Shown here piece by piece: positions 38,492 to 45,766 of a DNA stretch of 64,000 nucleotides. The stretch's first letter is position 1. Every line of letters starts with the position of its first letter. Below the pieces are notes generated by a model. That model was not told the DNA's origin, searched no databases, and was given only the letters and a program-made list of their open reading frames with translations. Source of the stretch: Rhodanobacter thiooxydans LCS2 (lineage in GTDB: Bacteria > Pseudomonadota > Gammaproteobacteria > Xanthomonadales > Rhodanobacteraceae). The DNA is taken from assembly GCF_000264375.1 (NCBI RefSeq), contig NZ_AJXW01000011.1, positions 1-64,000 on the forward strand. The letters are read 5' to 3'. The translations under genes were made by a program, and so were the position numbers.

Positions 38492-39010
38492 GTGCAGTGT
38501 ATGATCCAGTACGAGGTGAACCGATTGAACCACGACACCGCCCGCAACCCGCACCCGAGCCACCCGCATCATCACGACGCGAAAGGTTTCGTGCGCGCCG
38601 TGGAGCATGCCAGCGAGGAGCGCGGCCTGCGCCTGACCCCGCTGCGCAAGGAAGTGCTGGAGCTGATCGCGACCGCACACAAGCCGGTCAAGGCCTACGA
38701 CCTGCTTGACCAGCTGCGCGAGAAGCACGGCAATGCGGCGCCGCCGACGGTCTACCGCGCGCTTGATTTCCTGCTCGAGAACGGTTTCATCCACAAGCTG
38801 GAATCCATCAATGCGTTCGTCTCCTGCCACCACCCGGCCGAGGCGCATCAGGTGCCGTTCCTGATCTGCGATACCTGCGCCAGCGCCCAGGAGGTCTGCG
38901 ACGAGCGGGTCGCCGAGCTGATCGAGGCGCAGGCCAGGGCGTTCGGCTTCCGCCCGCAGGCGCAGACGCTGGAAGTCCATGGCACCTGCCGGCATTGCCG
39001 CAAGGACTGA
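38492..39010 (+). CDS. zur: Zur/Fur-family zinc uptake regulator
   Basis: Metal-dependent repressor, 172 residues from the first ATG; later in-frame starts (ATG at 38501, GTG shortly after) are possible because the N-terminus is poorly conserved. A His-rich segment (HPSHPHHHD) precedes the winged helix (GLRLTPLRKEVLELIATAHKPVKAYDLLDQL, TVYRALDFLLENGFIHKLES). The metal sites include SCHHPAEAHQ, ICDTC and CRHC, the structural zinc cysteine pairs. Zinc exporter-type genes and a Zur-like box directly downstream support Zur over Fur. Confidence 0.9.
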   Translation: MQCMIQYEVNRLNHDTARNPHPSHPHHHDAKGFVRAVEHASEERGLRLTPLRKEVLELIATAHKPVKAYDLLDQLREKHGNAAPPTVYRALDFLLENGFIHKLESINAFVSCHHPAEAHQVPFLICDTCASAQEVCDERVAELIEAQARAFGFRPQAQTLEVHGTCRHCRKD

Positions 39011-39040
39011 ACCGGCGACTGCCGGGTATGGCATTTGGTA

Positions 39041-39057
39041 ATGTTATAATGTAACAT
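39041..39057 (+). promoter_or_regulatory. Zur box overlapping a -10 element
   Basis: ATGTTATAATGTAACAT is an inverted repeat (ATGTTA-N5-TAACAT) that matches the core of the gammaproteobacterial Zur box (GTTATANTATAAC). TATAAT at 39045-39050 inside it can serve as a -10 element, so bound Zur would block the promoter of the MerC-like and CDF genes. Confidence 0.7.
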
Positions 39058-39108
39058 CGCATCCGGCCGGATACTGAGCCGCCACCTCTGGCGGTGCCGG
39101 GCACGACG

Positions 39109-39543
39109 ATGGACTCCGAGCAGGCGAACAAATTCCGCTGGTGGCATGCCGCCGATCGCGTCGGTGCGACGGCATCTTTCCTGTGTGCGATCCACTGCGC
39201 GCTGCTGCCCTTCGTGATCGCGCTGCTGCCGCTGCTAGGCCTGGAATTCCTGGCCGACCATCGCTTCGAGCGCGTGTTCGTGCTGTTTGCCTGCGTGCTG
39301 GCCTCGTTCGTCCTGGTCCGCGGTTATCGCCGGCACCAGCGCGCCTTGCCATTGCGACTCGCTGCGCCGGGGCTGGCCTTGCTGCTGCTCGGCATCATCT
39401 ATATCGACGGCTCCACGCCGATCCTGCACAGCGTGATGGTGACCAGTGGCGGCCTGCTGCTGGCCGCTGCGCATTTCGTCAATCTGCGGCTGGACAGCCG
39501 CAGCAACGGTGCGCACGTGCACGGCCCGCAGTGCGCGCACTGA
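39109..39543 (+). CDS. MerC-like integral membrane protein
   Basis: A 144-residue membrane protein with four hydrophobic segments. Its first helix carries the paired-cysteine motif typical of MerC-domain proteins (FLCAIHCALLPFVIALLPLLG). The C-terminus has histidines and a cysteine (HVHGPQCAH). Such proteins may move metal ions across the inner membrane. The Zur box 52 bp upstream suggests zinc. The ATG at 39109 is preferred over a GTG five codons before. Confidence 0.8.
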   Translation: MDSEQANKFRWWHAADRVGATASFLCAIHCALLPFVIALLPLLGLEFLADHRFERVFVLFACVLASFVLVRGYRRHQRALPLRLAAPGLALLLLGIIYIDGSTPILHSVMVTSGGLLLAAAHFVNLRLDSRSNGAHVHGPQCAH

Positions 39544-39601
39544 GTCGCAGCGGACCCGCTGGTGATTGTGTAACGGCGGCGGCTGTTCCTAGCATGTGTG
39601 C

Positions 39602-40558
39602 ATGAACACCGCGCACGCCCATCGGCACGACCACCCGCACGACCACGAACACGCGCACGAATTGGCGGTCGCGTCCGACGGGCGCAGTCGCAAGCTGCTG
39701 TTCGCGTTCGTGTTGACCGTCTTGATGATGGCAGTCGAGGCGGCTGGTGGCGTGTGGTCCGGTTCGCTGGCCTTGCTGGCCGATGCCGGGCACATGGTGG
39801 TCGACGCGCTGGCCCTGCTGCTGGCGGTCGTCGGCGCGCGGATGGCGAGCAGGCCGGCCGACGCACGGCGCAGTTACGGCTATGGCCGGATGGAGGTGCT
39901 GGCCGGGTTCGTCAATGCGCTGGGCCAGTTCGTGCTGGTCGGCTGGATCGTCTACGAGGCCGTCGCGCGGCTGCTGCATCCCGGGGAGATCCTGTCCGGA
40001 ATCATGCTGGCCGTGGCGATCGCGGGCCTGCTGGTGAATGCGCTGGTGTTGCGCACCCTGCACGGACATGCGCACGACGACGTCAACCTGGCCGGCGCCA
40101 GCCTGCATGTGCTGGGCGACCTGCTCGGTTCGCTGGCGGCGGTGCTGGCGGCGCTGGCGATCCGCTGGTTCGGCTGGCTGTGGGCCGACCCGGTGCTTTC
40201 GCTGCTGGTTTCGCTGCTGATCCTGGGCGGCGCCTGGCGGTTGCTGCGCAGGTCCGCGCACATCCTTCTCGAAGGCGTACCCGAAGGCGTCGACACCCGT
40301 GCGGTGGAAGCCTTGCTGCGCACGGCGGCACCGGGCATCTGCGACATCCACCACCTGCACGTGTGGCAGCTGGCCTCGGGGTCGCGCATGGCCACCGTGC
40401 ATGCCGAACTGGACGAGCGTGCGGACGATGCGCAGGCCCTGCAGGCGATCAAGCGGATGCTGCTGGAGCGTTTCGGGATCCAGCATGTGACCGTGCAGAT
40501 CGATCCCGGCAAGTGCCTCGACGCCGGCGAAGACTGCGCCGGGCACGGCCGGCCCTGA
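39602..40558 (+). CDS. Cation diffusion facilitator, zinc exporter (ZitB/CzcD type)
   Basis: Proton-coupled metal exporter of the CDF family, 318 residues with six transmembrane helices. The His-rich N-terminus (HAHRHDHPHDHEHAHE) binds metal. The transport-site residues are in LLADAGHMVVDALAL (helix 2) and LAGASLHVLGDLLGS (helix 5). The cytoplasmic C-terminal domain contains CDIHHLHVWQLASG. Substrate most likely Zn(II), given the zur and MerC-like neighbours. A GTG two codons upstream is also possible. Confidence 0.9.
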   Translation: MNTAHAHRHDHPHDHEHAHELAVASDGRSRKLLFAFVLTVLMMAVEAAGGVWSGSLALLADAGHMVVDALALLLAVVGARMASRPADARRSYGYGRMEVLAGFVNALGQFVLVGWIVYEAVARLLHPGEILSGIMLAVAIAGLLVNALVLRTLHGHAHDDVNLAGASLHVLGDLLGSLAAVLAALAIRWFGWLWADPVLSLLVSLLILGGAWRLLRRSAHILLEGVPEGVDTRAVEALLRTAAPGICDIHHLHVWQLASGSRMATVHAELDERADDAQALQAIKRMLLERFGIQHVTVQIDPGKCLDAGEDCAGHGRP

Positions 40559-40584
40559 CTATCCCGCGCGGCACCGGACACTGC

Positions 40585-40590
40585 TATGAT
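40585..40590 (+). promoter_or_regulatory. Candidate -10 for the bTHX gene
   Basis: TATGAT, 37 nt before the bTHX start. No convincing -35 hexamer. The gene has its own ribosome-binding site and terminator, so an independent transcript is plausible. Confidence 0.35.
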
Positions 40591-40626
40591 GGCAGGCCGT
40601 TCATCCAATAAATCAAGGAGTTCCCC

Positions 40627-40788
40627 ATGGGCAAGGGCGATCGCAAGACCCGTCGCGGCAAGACCTATCGTGGCAGCTACGGCAACACCCGTGCGCACAG
40701 CGTGGTGCCGGCCGTGGTTGGCGCCAAGCCGACCGTGACCAAGCCAGCCGCTGCCAAGAAGGCCGCGCCGAAGAAGAAGTCGGCCTGA
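40627..40788 (+). CDS. 30S ribosomal protein bTHX
   Basis: A 53-codon gene. The product begins MGKGDRKTRRGKTYRGSYGN, the hallmark of ribosomal protein THX, a tiny basic peptide bound in the head of the 30S subunit. The tail is Ala/Lys-rich and ends KKAAPKKKSA. AAGGAG at 40615-40620 lies 6 bp before the ATG, and a terminator follows within 30 bp. The complete product, strong RBS and terminator make this a confident small gene. Confidence 0.88.
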   Translation: MGKGDRKTRRGKTYRGSYGNTRAHSVVPAVVGAKPTVTKPAAAKKAAPKKKSA

Positions 40789-40814
40789 TTCCTTCGCCGG
40801 TTGCAGCCGACCAG

Positions 40815-40837
40815 AACCCCGCCTCGGCGGGGTTTTT
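40815..40837 (+). terminator. Rho-independent terminator after bTHX
   Basis: Stem AACCCCGC with GCGGGGTT and a 4-nt loop CTCG, followed by a T-run (GGGGTTTTTG). Confidence 0.9.
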
Positions 40838-41204
40838 GTTGGCCTGTGGCCAGCACCGGCGAAAAACTCCGCGTCGTGCGGAATGTTTCATCGGCGTGCC
40901 CGGCGCACGTGCGTGCGGCATCCTTGCGGCCCGCCGTACGGGTCAGCTGCGGTTGTACAGGTTTGCTCCTGGCGAGCTTTTTCGCACGCGTTTGCGCGAC
41001 CCAGTCATTTCGTGACTGACTCCCGACCGGGTATCGGGCAGTTGCTCCCTGCATTGCCTCAACTCGGGCATCGGGCAACTGCTCCTGCGTCGCCTCAACT
41101 CGGGCATCGGGCAATTGCTCCTGCATTGCCTCAACTCGGGCAATCCATGCCCTCGCCATGCCCTCGCCATGGCCGGGCTGAGAGGTTGAAGAATTTACGG
41201 TCTC
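40838..41204. other. Gene-free stretch with 36-bp tandem repeats
   Basis: Between bTHX and the glutaredoxin gene no coding region is supported. At 41033-41141 three adjacent copies (37, 36 and 36 bp) of a unit beginning ATCGGGCA and ending CCTCAACTCGGGC are present, differing at a few positions. They are followed by two to three copies of CCATGCCCTCG. The rest is unique GC-rich sequence. The reading frames through the repeats give a 12-residue periodic peptide, but the 37-bp copy shifts frame, so they are judged noncoding. Confidence 0.7.
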
Positions 41205-41450
41205 TCAATGCATGCGTTGCAGGGCGCTGCGCAACTCGTCGTAGCCGCCCACGTAGCGGATCGTGTCGCCTTCGGCCAGGAAGATCTGCGGCAGGCTGGT
41301 GGTGCGCTGGCCCACCTTGCTGCGCAACTCGTCCACGCTGATGTCGGTGCCCACGTTGTGGTACTGGAAGGTGATGGATTTCATCTGGCACAGCAGCTTG
41401 GTCTTGTCGCAGCTCGCGCAGTGGTCGCGACCGTAGATGATGACTTGCAT
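41205..41450 (-). CDS. Glutaredoxin (ribonucleotide reductase-associated)
   Basis: An 81-residue glutaredoxin-like protein with the active-site CASC at 11-14. It also has the cis-proline segment TTSLPQIFL and the glutathione/C-terminal GGYDELRSAL. It lies 10 bp downstream of nrdB on the same strand, with AAGGAG before its ATG, so it is the likely dedicated reductant of the NrdAB enzyme. The long acidic insertion and CxxC differ from classical NrdH (CMQC), so a GrxC-type name would also fit. Confidence 0.9.
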   Translation of the reverse strand: MQVIIYGRDHCASCDKTKLLCQMKSITFQYHNVGTDISVDELRSKVGQRTTSLPQIFLAEGDTIRYVGGYDELRSALQRMH

Positions 41451-41460
41451 GGAGGCTCCT

Positions 41461-42558
41461 TCAGAAGTCGGCGTCGAAGATCAGGTTCTTGTCGGTGCGG
41501 CGCATCACGCCTACCTTGTAGGCGGCGATGTCCTGTTCCTGCGGCGAGGCCTGGGTCTTGGAGATGTTCAGCCACTTCTCCATGTACTTGAGCGGATTGG
41601 CGCCGGGCAGGGCGTATTTCGTGGTGGTCAGGCCCAGCGTCTGGTAGACGTCCTTGGCGCAGTACAGCGTCCATGCCGACAGGCGTTCGGGGTTCATGCC
41701 GACCAGCTCACGGCCCTCGTCGAACAGGTAGGCGATCCAGGTGAGCTCGCTGTCCACCACTTCCTCGATCAGCGCCTCGATCGCATCGCGGCATTCGCGG
41801 AAGGCGCGCTGGCCGCGCTCGGTGGCAAGCTCGTTGGCCAGCACGGCACGATCCAGCTCGGCGTGGATTTCCAGCTCGTCCTGGGCGATCTTCTGGATCG
41901 CCTTGCCGATGGGCTGGAACAGGCCGGTGTCGCAGATGGCGAAGGTGACGGCGAAGCTCGCCATGAACTGGATGCGCTCCATGCAGAACAGCGCCACCAC
42001 CGTCATGAACACGGTGTTGTAGGTGGCCTGGTCGTCGGGCAGCCGGCCCAGCGCGTACCGGTGCGAGGCGCGGTAGCCGTCGGCGAAGGCCTTGGCCACG
42101 CGCTCCAGCCGCGCGTGCGCCTGCTCCACGCGCAGGATCTCCTCGATGATGGCGCCCGGGTCATCGAAGGAGTTGCGCACGATCTCAGAATAAGTGGCGG
42201 CGTGGATCACCTCGTTGTCGGAGATGCGCTGCCAGCAGGCCCACAGCTCGCTGGAGGTGATGAAGGGCGCCAGCACCGGGGCGATGGCGCGCGACGCCAC
42301 GCTGTCGGCTTCCCATTGCCAGGCCAGGGTCTTGATCATCATTTCCCAAGTGGCGCGCGAGCAGGATTTGAAGTCGGCGTTGCAGGAGGAGTAGTCGAAC
42401 TCGTTCTCGTCCCAGTCCAGCGATTTCTGTGCCTTGTACAGGCGCCAGATGTCGGGGTAGTGGCGGTTGATGGTGTCGAACAAGCCAGGCTTCTGGCCCA
42501 GGAACAGCGAGGGCTTGGCGTAGTCGGTCTTGGCGTAGTTGAAAATGTTGTCGGTCAT
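41461..42558 (-). CDS. nrdB: Ribonucleoside-diphosphate reductase class Ia beta subunit
   Basis: Radical-generating subunit with the diferric-tyrosyl cofactor, 365 residues starting MTDNIFNYAKTDYAKPSLFLG. The iron ligands lie in helices including WEADS..., SDNEVIHAATYSEIVRN, and QKIAQDELEIHAELD. The C-terminal peptide (DKNLIFDADF) provides the contact to NrdA. It is 85 bp downstream of nrdA and co-directional with it and the glutaredoxin gene. The longer upstream frame (to 42639) is not supported. Confidence 0.96.
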   Translation of the reverse strand: MTDNIFNYAKTDYAKPSLFLGQKPGLFDTINRHYPDIWRLYKAQKSLDWDENEFDYSSCNADFKSCSRATWEMMIKTLAWQWEADSVASRAIAPVLAPFITSSELWACWQRISDNEVIHAATYSEIVRNSFDDPGAIIEEILRVEQAHARLERVAKAFADGYRASHRYALGRLPDDQATYNTVFMTVVALFCMERIQFMASFAVTFAICDTGLFQPIGKAIQKIAQDELEIHAELDRAVLANELATERGQRAFRECRDAIEALIEEVVDSELTWIAYLFDEGRELVGMNPERLSAWTLYCAKDVYQTLGLTTTKYALPGANPLKYMEKWLNISKTQASPQEQDIAAYKVGVMRRTDKNLIFDADF

Positions 42559-42643
42559 GGCGTTCTCGTGGCGGTGTGTGCGGTGGTGGCTGTTGTTGCG
42601 GGAGCGGCTTCGTCCGCACGGACGGGTCGAAGCCGCCACTGCT

Positions 42644-45067
42644 TCACAAAGTGCATGCCTCGCAATCGCTGTCCTTCTCGTCGACGGCGCTGGTCGCGGT
42701 GGTTGCCGCGACCTCCTGCATGCCGTTGGAGGTCTTCTGGTTCATGTAGTACTTGGACTTCAGCCCCAGCTTCACGCGGTAGAGGTAGTTCTCGATCATC
42801 TCGCTGGATTCGATGCAGTCGTCGCCGATTACGCGGCGATAGAAGTCGGCCGAGATGCCCTGGTCGGTCCACTTCTGCACGATGGCGTACATCTCGGTGA
42901 GGTCGCGTGCGGGAATGTCCCAGGCCGACTGGTACCACTCGCCGATGCTGTCGCCCTCGGGCGCGGCCCAGTAGTTCACCCGGTGGTTGTCGGTCTTGAT
43001 CAGGGTGAGCTCGCGCACGGGATAGAGCCCGTTGGTGGTGCCCGAGGCGTTGGCGCTGGTTTCGGTGGGCATGTGCGCCACCAGTACCGAATTGCGGATA
43101 CCGCCATTGGCCTTGATCTCCGCGCGCAACGCCTCCCAGTCGTAATGCATGCGGAAGTCGCCGAGCTTGTCGACGTTGCGGTTGCAGGTGTCCAGCGGCA
43201 GCCAGCCTTCGGGCCAGCGCGTCTTGTGCATCCACGGCGCGTTGCCCAGTTCCTGGCCCAGCCGCAGGCTGGCGCGCAGGAGGTGGTAGTAGTGCCGCTC
43301 GGCCACGGCGTGGATGAAGGCCTTGCCTTCGGGCGTCGTGTAGCGCTGGCGGTTTTTCGCCATCAGGTGGGCCAGGCCGAGGATGCCCACGCCGGCATTC
43401 AGGCGCCGACGCGAGGTCACGCCCACCTGCGGCAGCTCGTAGTGCGCGAGGTGGATGCATTTGTCGATCATGAGCAGCGCGTAATAGGCCACTTCGGCGT
43501 ATTGATCTTCCGAGTCGATGTTGTCCACGCAGATGCCGGCGAGGTTGCAGGTGGCCACCTCGGGCGAGGAGCGCTGGGCGATGCGCTCGACGCGGGCGCC
43601 ATCGACCACGTCGCCCACGGCGAGATCCTCGGGCCACAGTTCGCCGCGTGCGGTGGCGATGCGCTCGCCGCCCTCGATGCGGCGCGTGTCGCCGGCCTCC
43701 GTCTCGAAGGTGACGAAGGAGATGTCGTGCTGCGCATACAGTTCGAGGATGTGGTTGTACGGTGCCGTGGGCAGGGCGATTTCCGAGCACAGGTTGGAGC
43801 TGTAGATGGTGTCCTTGAACGGCGTATGCCGGTTCATCTCGGCGATGTTGTGCTCGTAGATGCGCCCGGTCTCGTTCCATTCGTTGCTGGCGGTGATGAG
43901 CAGTTCGCGCGCGCTGACAAAGGTCTTGCTGAAGCCCGTGTCCGCCTCGTACTTCCGGTACAGCGCCTCGAAACGCGTCTCATCGCCGCTGTACAGCGCC
44001 TCCTGCAGGTCGGGCGCGGTGTAGCAGTTGAACAGGAACACGTCCTCGTTCAAGGCCACCTTGCGCGCGAAGAAGCGGTTGCCGCCCCAGGAGTAGTCCA
44101 TGCCGCGGATCTTCCGGTCGGCGGTGGACATCGGGTTCTTCAGCCGCAGCAGAGCATCCACTTCCGGGTCGAAGATCGAGAAGTAGCTGGTGCAGGCGCC
44201 GCCGCGGCCGTTCTGCAGGTTGGATTTCACCTCGGCCACCAGGGCGCGGTAATACGGCAGCTTGCCCTGGTGGCGGATCACGCCGCCGCGTACCGGGTCG
44301 TTCAGCGAGCGCGTCTGCATGTGCGCGCCGATGCCGGCGGACATGTAGGTCATGGTGTTGGCGATGTGGTTGCCCACCGCGATGGAGCGCGCGTTGTCGC
44401 CGGTGGTGTACAGGCAGCAGCTGGCGTAACCACGCAGCGGCGTGCCCAGGTTCACATGGTTGGGCGTGGGCGCGTTGATGCGGTTCAGCGACAGGTGTTC
44501 GTAGAGGCGTTCCACGTCGTGCATGCGGCGCGCGCGCGGCTGATCCACCGCCAGCGCCATCGCCATGCGCATGTAGATGAACTGCGGCGTCTCATGGTAG
44601 ACGCCGTTGACGCGGTCGGCGATGGCGTACTTGGTGAGGTGGGTGTGCAGCTGGTAATGCGCGTAGGCGAAATCGCGCTCGTGGTCGATGATCGCCTCCA
44701 CCTGCGCGTATTCCGCCGCGGAGTAATCCAGCAATTCCATGTAGCCGAGCTGCTGCAGCTTGCGGTGCAGCGCCTGCACGCTGGGGCGATCGCGGCCGTA
44801 CAGATTCTTGCGGATCAAGGTGGCGTAGAGCCGCCCGGCCATACGGTTGTACGACCAGGTGTCGAAGTGCAGGCAGGTCTTGATGAGTTGTTGCTGCAGC
44901 TCGCGCGTGCTGGACGTGCCGGACAAACCGGCCACCGCTTCCAGCACAACCGAAGGCCAGTCCACCGCGTCGCCCAGGGTTTGCGCGGCCCATTCGCCCC
45001 ACTGGTTGAGCTTGGACGGAGTGAACGGCTCGACGCGGCCGTCGCGCTTGATGATGGTTTCCAGCAT
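42644..45067 (-). CDS. nrdA: Ribonucleoside-diphosphate reductase class Ia alpha subunit
   Basis: Catalytic subunit, 807 residues. An N-terminal ATP-cone runs from IIKRDGRVEPFTPSKL. The first redox cysteine is in the SCCLYTTGDN region, the thiyl-radical cysteine in SSNLCSEIAL (about residue 427), and its redox partner in EVATCNLAGI. The redox tail CEAC is at the C-terminus. A strong AAAGGAGG precedes the ATG at 45067. The radical and redox cysteines, about 22 residues apart in E. coli NrdA, are about 80 apart here. The insertion includes GERIATARGELWPEDLAVGD. The transcript leader contains a cobalamin riboswitch. Confidence 0.96.
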   Translation of the reverse strand: MLETIIKRDGRVEPFTPSKLNQWGEWAAQTLGDAVDWPSVVLEAVAGLSGTSSTRELQQQLIKTCLHFDTWSYNRMAGRLYATLIRKNLYGRDRPSVQALHRKLQQLGYMELLDYSAAEYAQVEAIIDHERDFAYAHYQLHTHLTKYAIADRVNGVYHETPQFIYMRMAMALAVDQPRARRMHDVERLYEHLSLNRINAPTPNHVNLGTPLRGYASCCLYTTGDNARSIAVGNHIANTMTYMSAGIGAHMQTRSLNDPVRGGVIRHQGKLPYYRALVAEVKSNLQNGRGGACTSYFSIFDPEVDALLRLKNPMSTADRKIRGMDYSWGGNRFFARKVALNEDVFLFNCYTAPDLQEALYSGDETRFEALYRKYEADTGFSKTFVSARELLITASNEWNETGRIYEHNIAEMNRHTPFKDTIYSSNLCSEIALPTAPYNHILELYAQHDISFVTFETEAGDTRRIEGGERIATARGELWPEDLAVGDVVDGARVERIAQRSSPEVATCNLAGICVDNIDSEDQYAEVAYYALLMIDKCIHLAHYELPQVGVTSRRRLNAGVGILGLAHLMAKNRQRYTTPEGKAFIHAVAERHYYHLLRASLRLGQELGNAPWMHKTRWPEGWLPLDTCNRNVDKLGDFRMHYDWEALRAEIKANGGIRNSVLVAHMPTETSANASGTTNGLYPVRELTLIKTDNHRVNYWAAPEGDSIGEWYQSAWDIPARDLTEMYAIVQKWTDQGISADFYRRVIGDDCIESSEMIENYLYRVKLGLKSKYYMNQKTSNGMQEVAATTATSAVDEKDSDCEACTL

Positions 45068-45424
45068 GAGGGGTGTCCTCCTTTGAAGCACAGGCAGGCA
45101 TGACCGGCGCACCGAGGTGGCGGGCCAGTGATGATGAAGGGATACGGTGGAGCACCGTCAGTCGGGGGGACGGGCCTGGCTGCGGCGTGACGTGTCAGCG
45201 TGGTGGCGCGCGCCCGGGCGCGTGCGGCGCAAGGTGAGCATGAGGTGTGGCATGTGCGTTCCCCGAAGGGAAGCCGAGAGGCGGCTTCTTGACCAGTTGC
45301 CTGCTCCCGCGCGCAGGGCCAAGAGGGTTGGGCTTGGCAAGGCAAGCGCGCGCGACCGGGCAGGGCGCCCGATTCGCGACGCGCTCCCCCGCGGAAGCGG
45401 TCACCCGCACCGGACGTTCGGCCC
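45068..45424 (-). other. Long leader between the B12 riboswitch and nrdA
   Basis: About 357 nt of untranslated leader with no supported long gene. A 7-bp stem, GAAGCCG with loop and CGGCTTC, lies at 45270-45288. A 31-codon frame (ATG at 45253, MPHLMLTLRRTRPGARHHAD...) ends before nrdA. Either could be part of the riboswitch expression platform, but no poly-U terminator is visible. Confidence 0.4.
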
Positions 45425-45610
45425 GATGTGTCGGCAGGTCTTCGGACTTTGCGGACGCGGGCCTTGGCCCACCTACTGTGCCTCGCTTCCCGGGTGCTGT
45501 GCGCCCAGTGCCTGTAAGGCAGTTCGTTTCCGCTTACCGCTGCGGGGCAGCTCCGGATTCACACCGGATTCCCTTTTCAACCCGGCTGCCGCAAGCGGCC
45601 GGGGTACCGA
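45425..45610 (-). promoter_or_regulatory. Cobalamin (B12) riboswitch of the nrdA-nrdB-grx operon
   Basis: On the minus strand the leader contains GGGAATCCGGTGTGAATCCG, then AGCTGCCCCGCAGCGGTAAG and, at 45433-45448, AGTCCGAAGACCTGCC. These are the conserved core and B12-box of the cobalamin riboswitch, in correct order and spacing. It is oriented toward nrdA. Such switches normally reduce expression when adenosylcobalamin is abundant, so the B12-independent class Ia reductase would be shut down when a B12-dependent enzyme can work. Confidence 0.93.
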
Positions 45611-45617
45611 CGGGCAC

Positions 45618-45646
45618 AACATATTGGGTCTTGTGGCGTGCGTCAA
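45618..45646 (-). promoter_or_regulatory. Promoter of the nrd operon
   Basis: Minus-strand TTGACG (45646-45641), a 17-bp spacer and TATGTT (45623-45618). Transcription would start near 45611, just at the 5' edge of the riboswitch. Confidence 0.65.
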
Positions 45647-45706
45647 TACCAGAGATGGGCCTTGCGTCACGATGTCGGCGCCATGACGACCGCCGGCATC
45701 CGGGGC

Positions 45707-45735
45707 TTGCCGCAGCGCATCATGACAGCTATGCT
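45707..45735 (+). promoter_or_regulatory. Promoter of the his operon
   Basis: TTGCCG (45707-45712), a 17-bp spacer and TATGCT (45730-45735). A start site near 45742 would place the following palindromic operator at the very start of a short leader of about 25 nt. Confidence 0.5.
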
Positions 45736-45744
45736 TTGCGCCAT

Positions 45745-45764
45745 TGTATTAACGCATTAGTACA
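45745..45764 (+). promoter_or_regulatory. TrpR-type operator before the his operon
   Basis: TGTATTAACGCATTAGTACA is an interrupted palindrome in which 16 of 20 positions are symmetric (TGTA.TAA.GC.TTA.TACA). It resembles E. coli trp operators, which contain GTACTAG half-sites. It ends 2 bp before the ATG of the TrpR-like gene, so that protein is the likely ligand. Confidence 0.7.
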
Positions 45765-45766
45765 TT

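Noticed and set aside
41033-41141. Possible CRISPR array
   Set aside because: Three directly adjacent 36-37 bp units without spacers, no cas genes; it is a minisatellite.
40677-41159. Minus-strand frame through the 36-bp repeats encoding a 12-residue periodic peptide
   Set aside because: One repeat is 37 bp and shifts the frame, there is no good RBS, and it overlaps bTHX and its terminator on the other strand.
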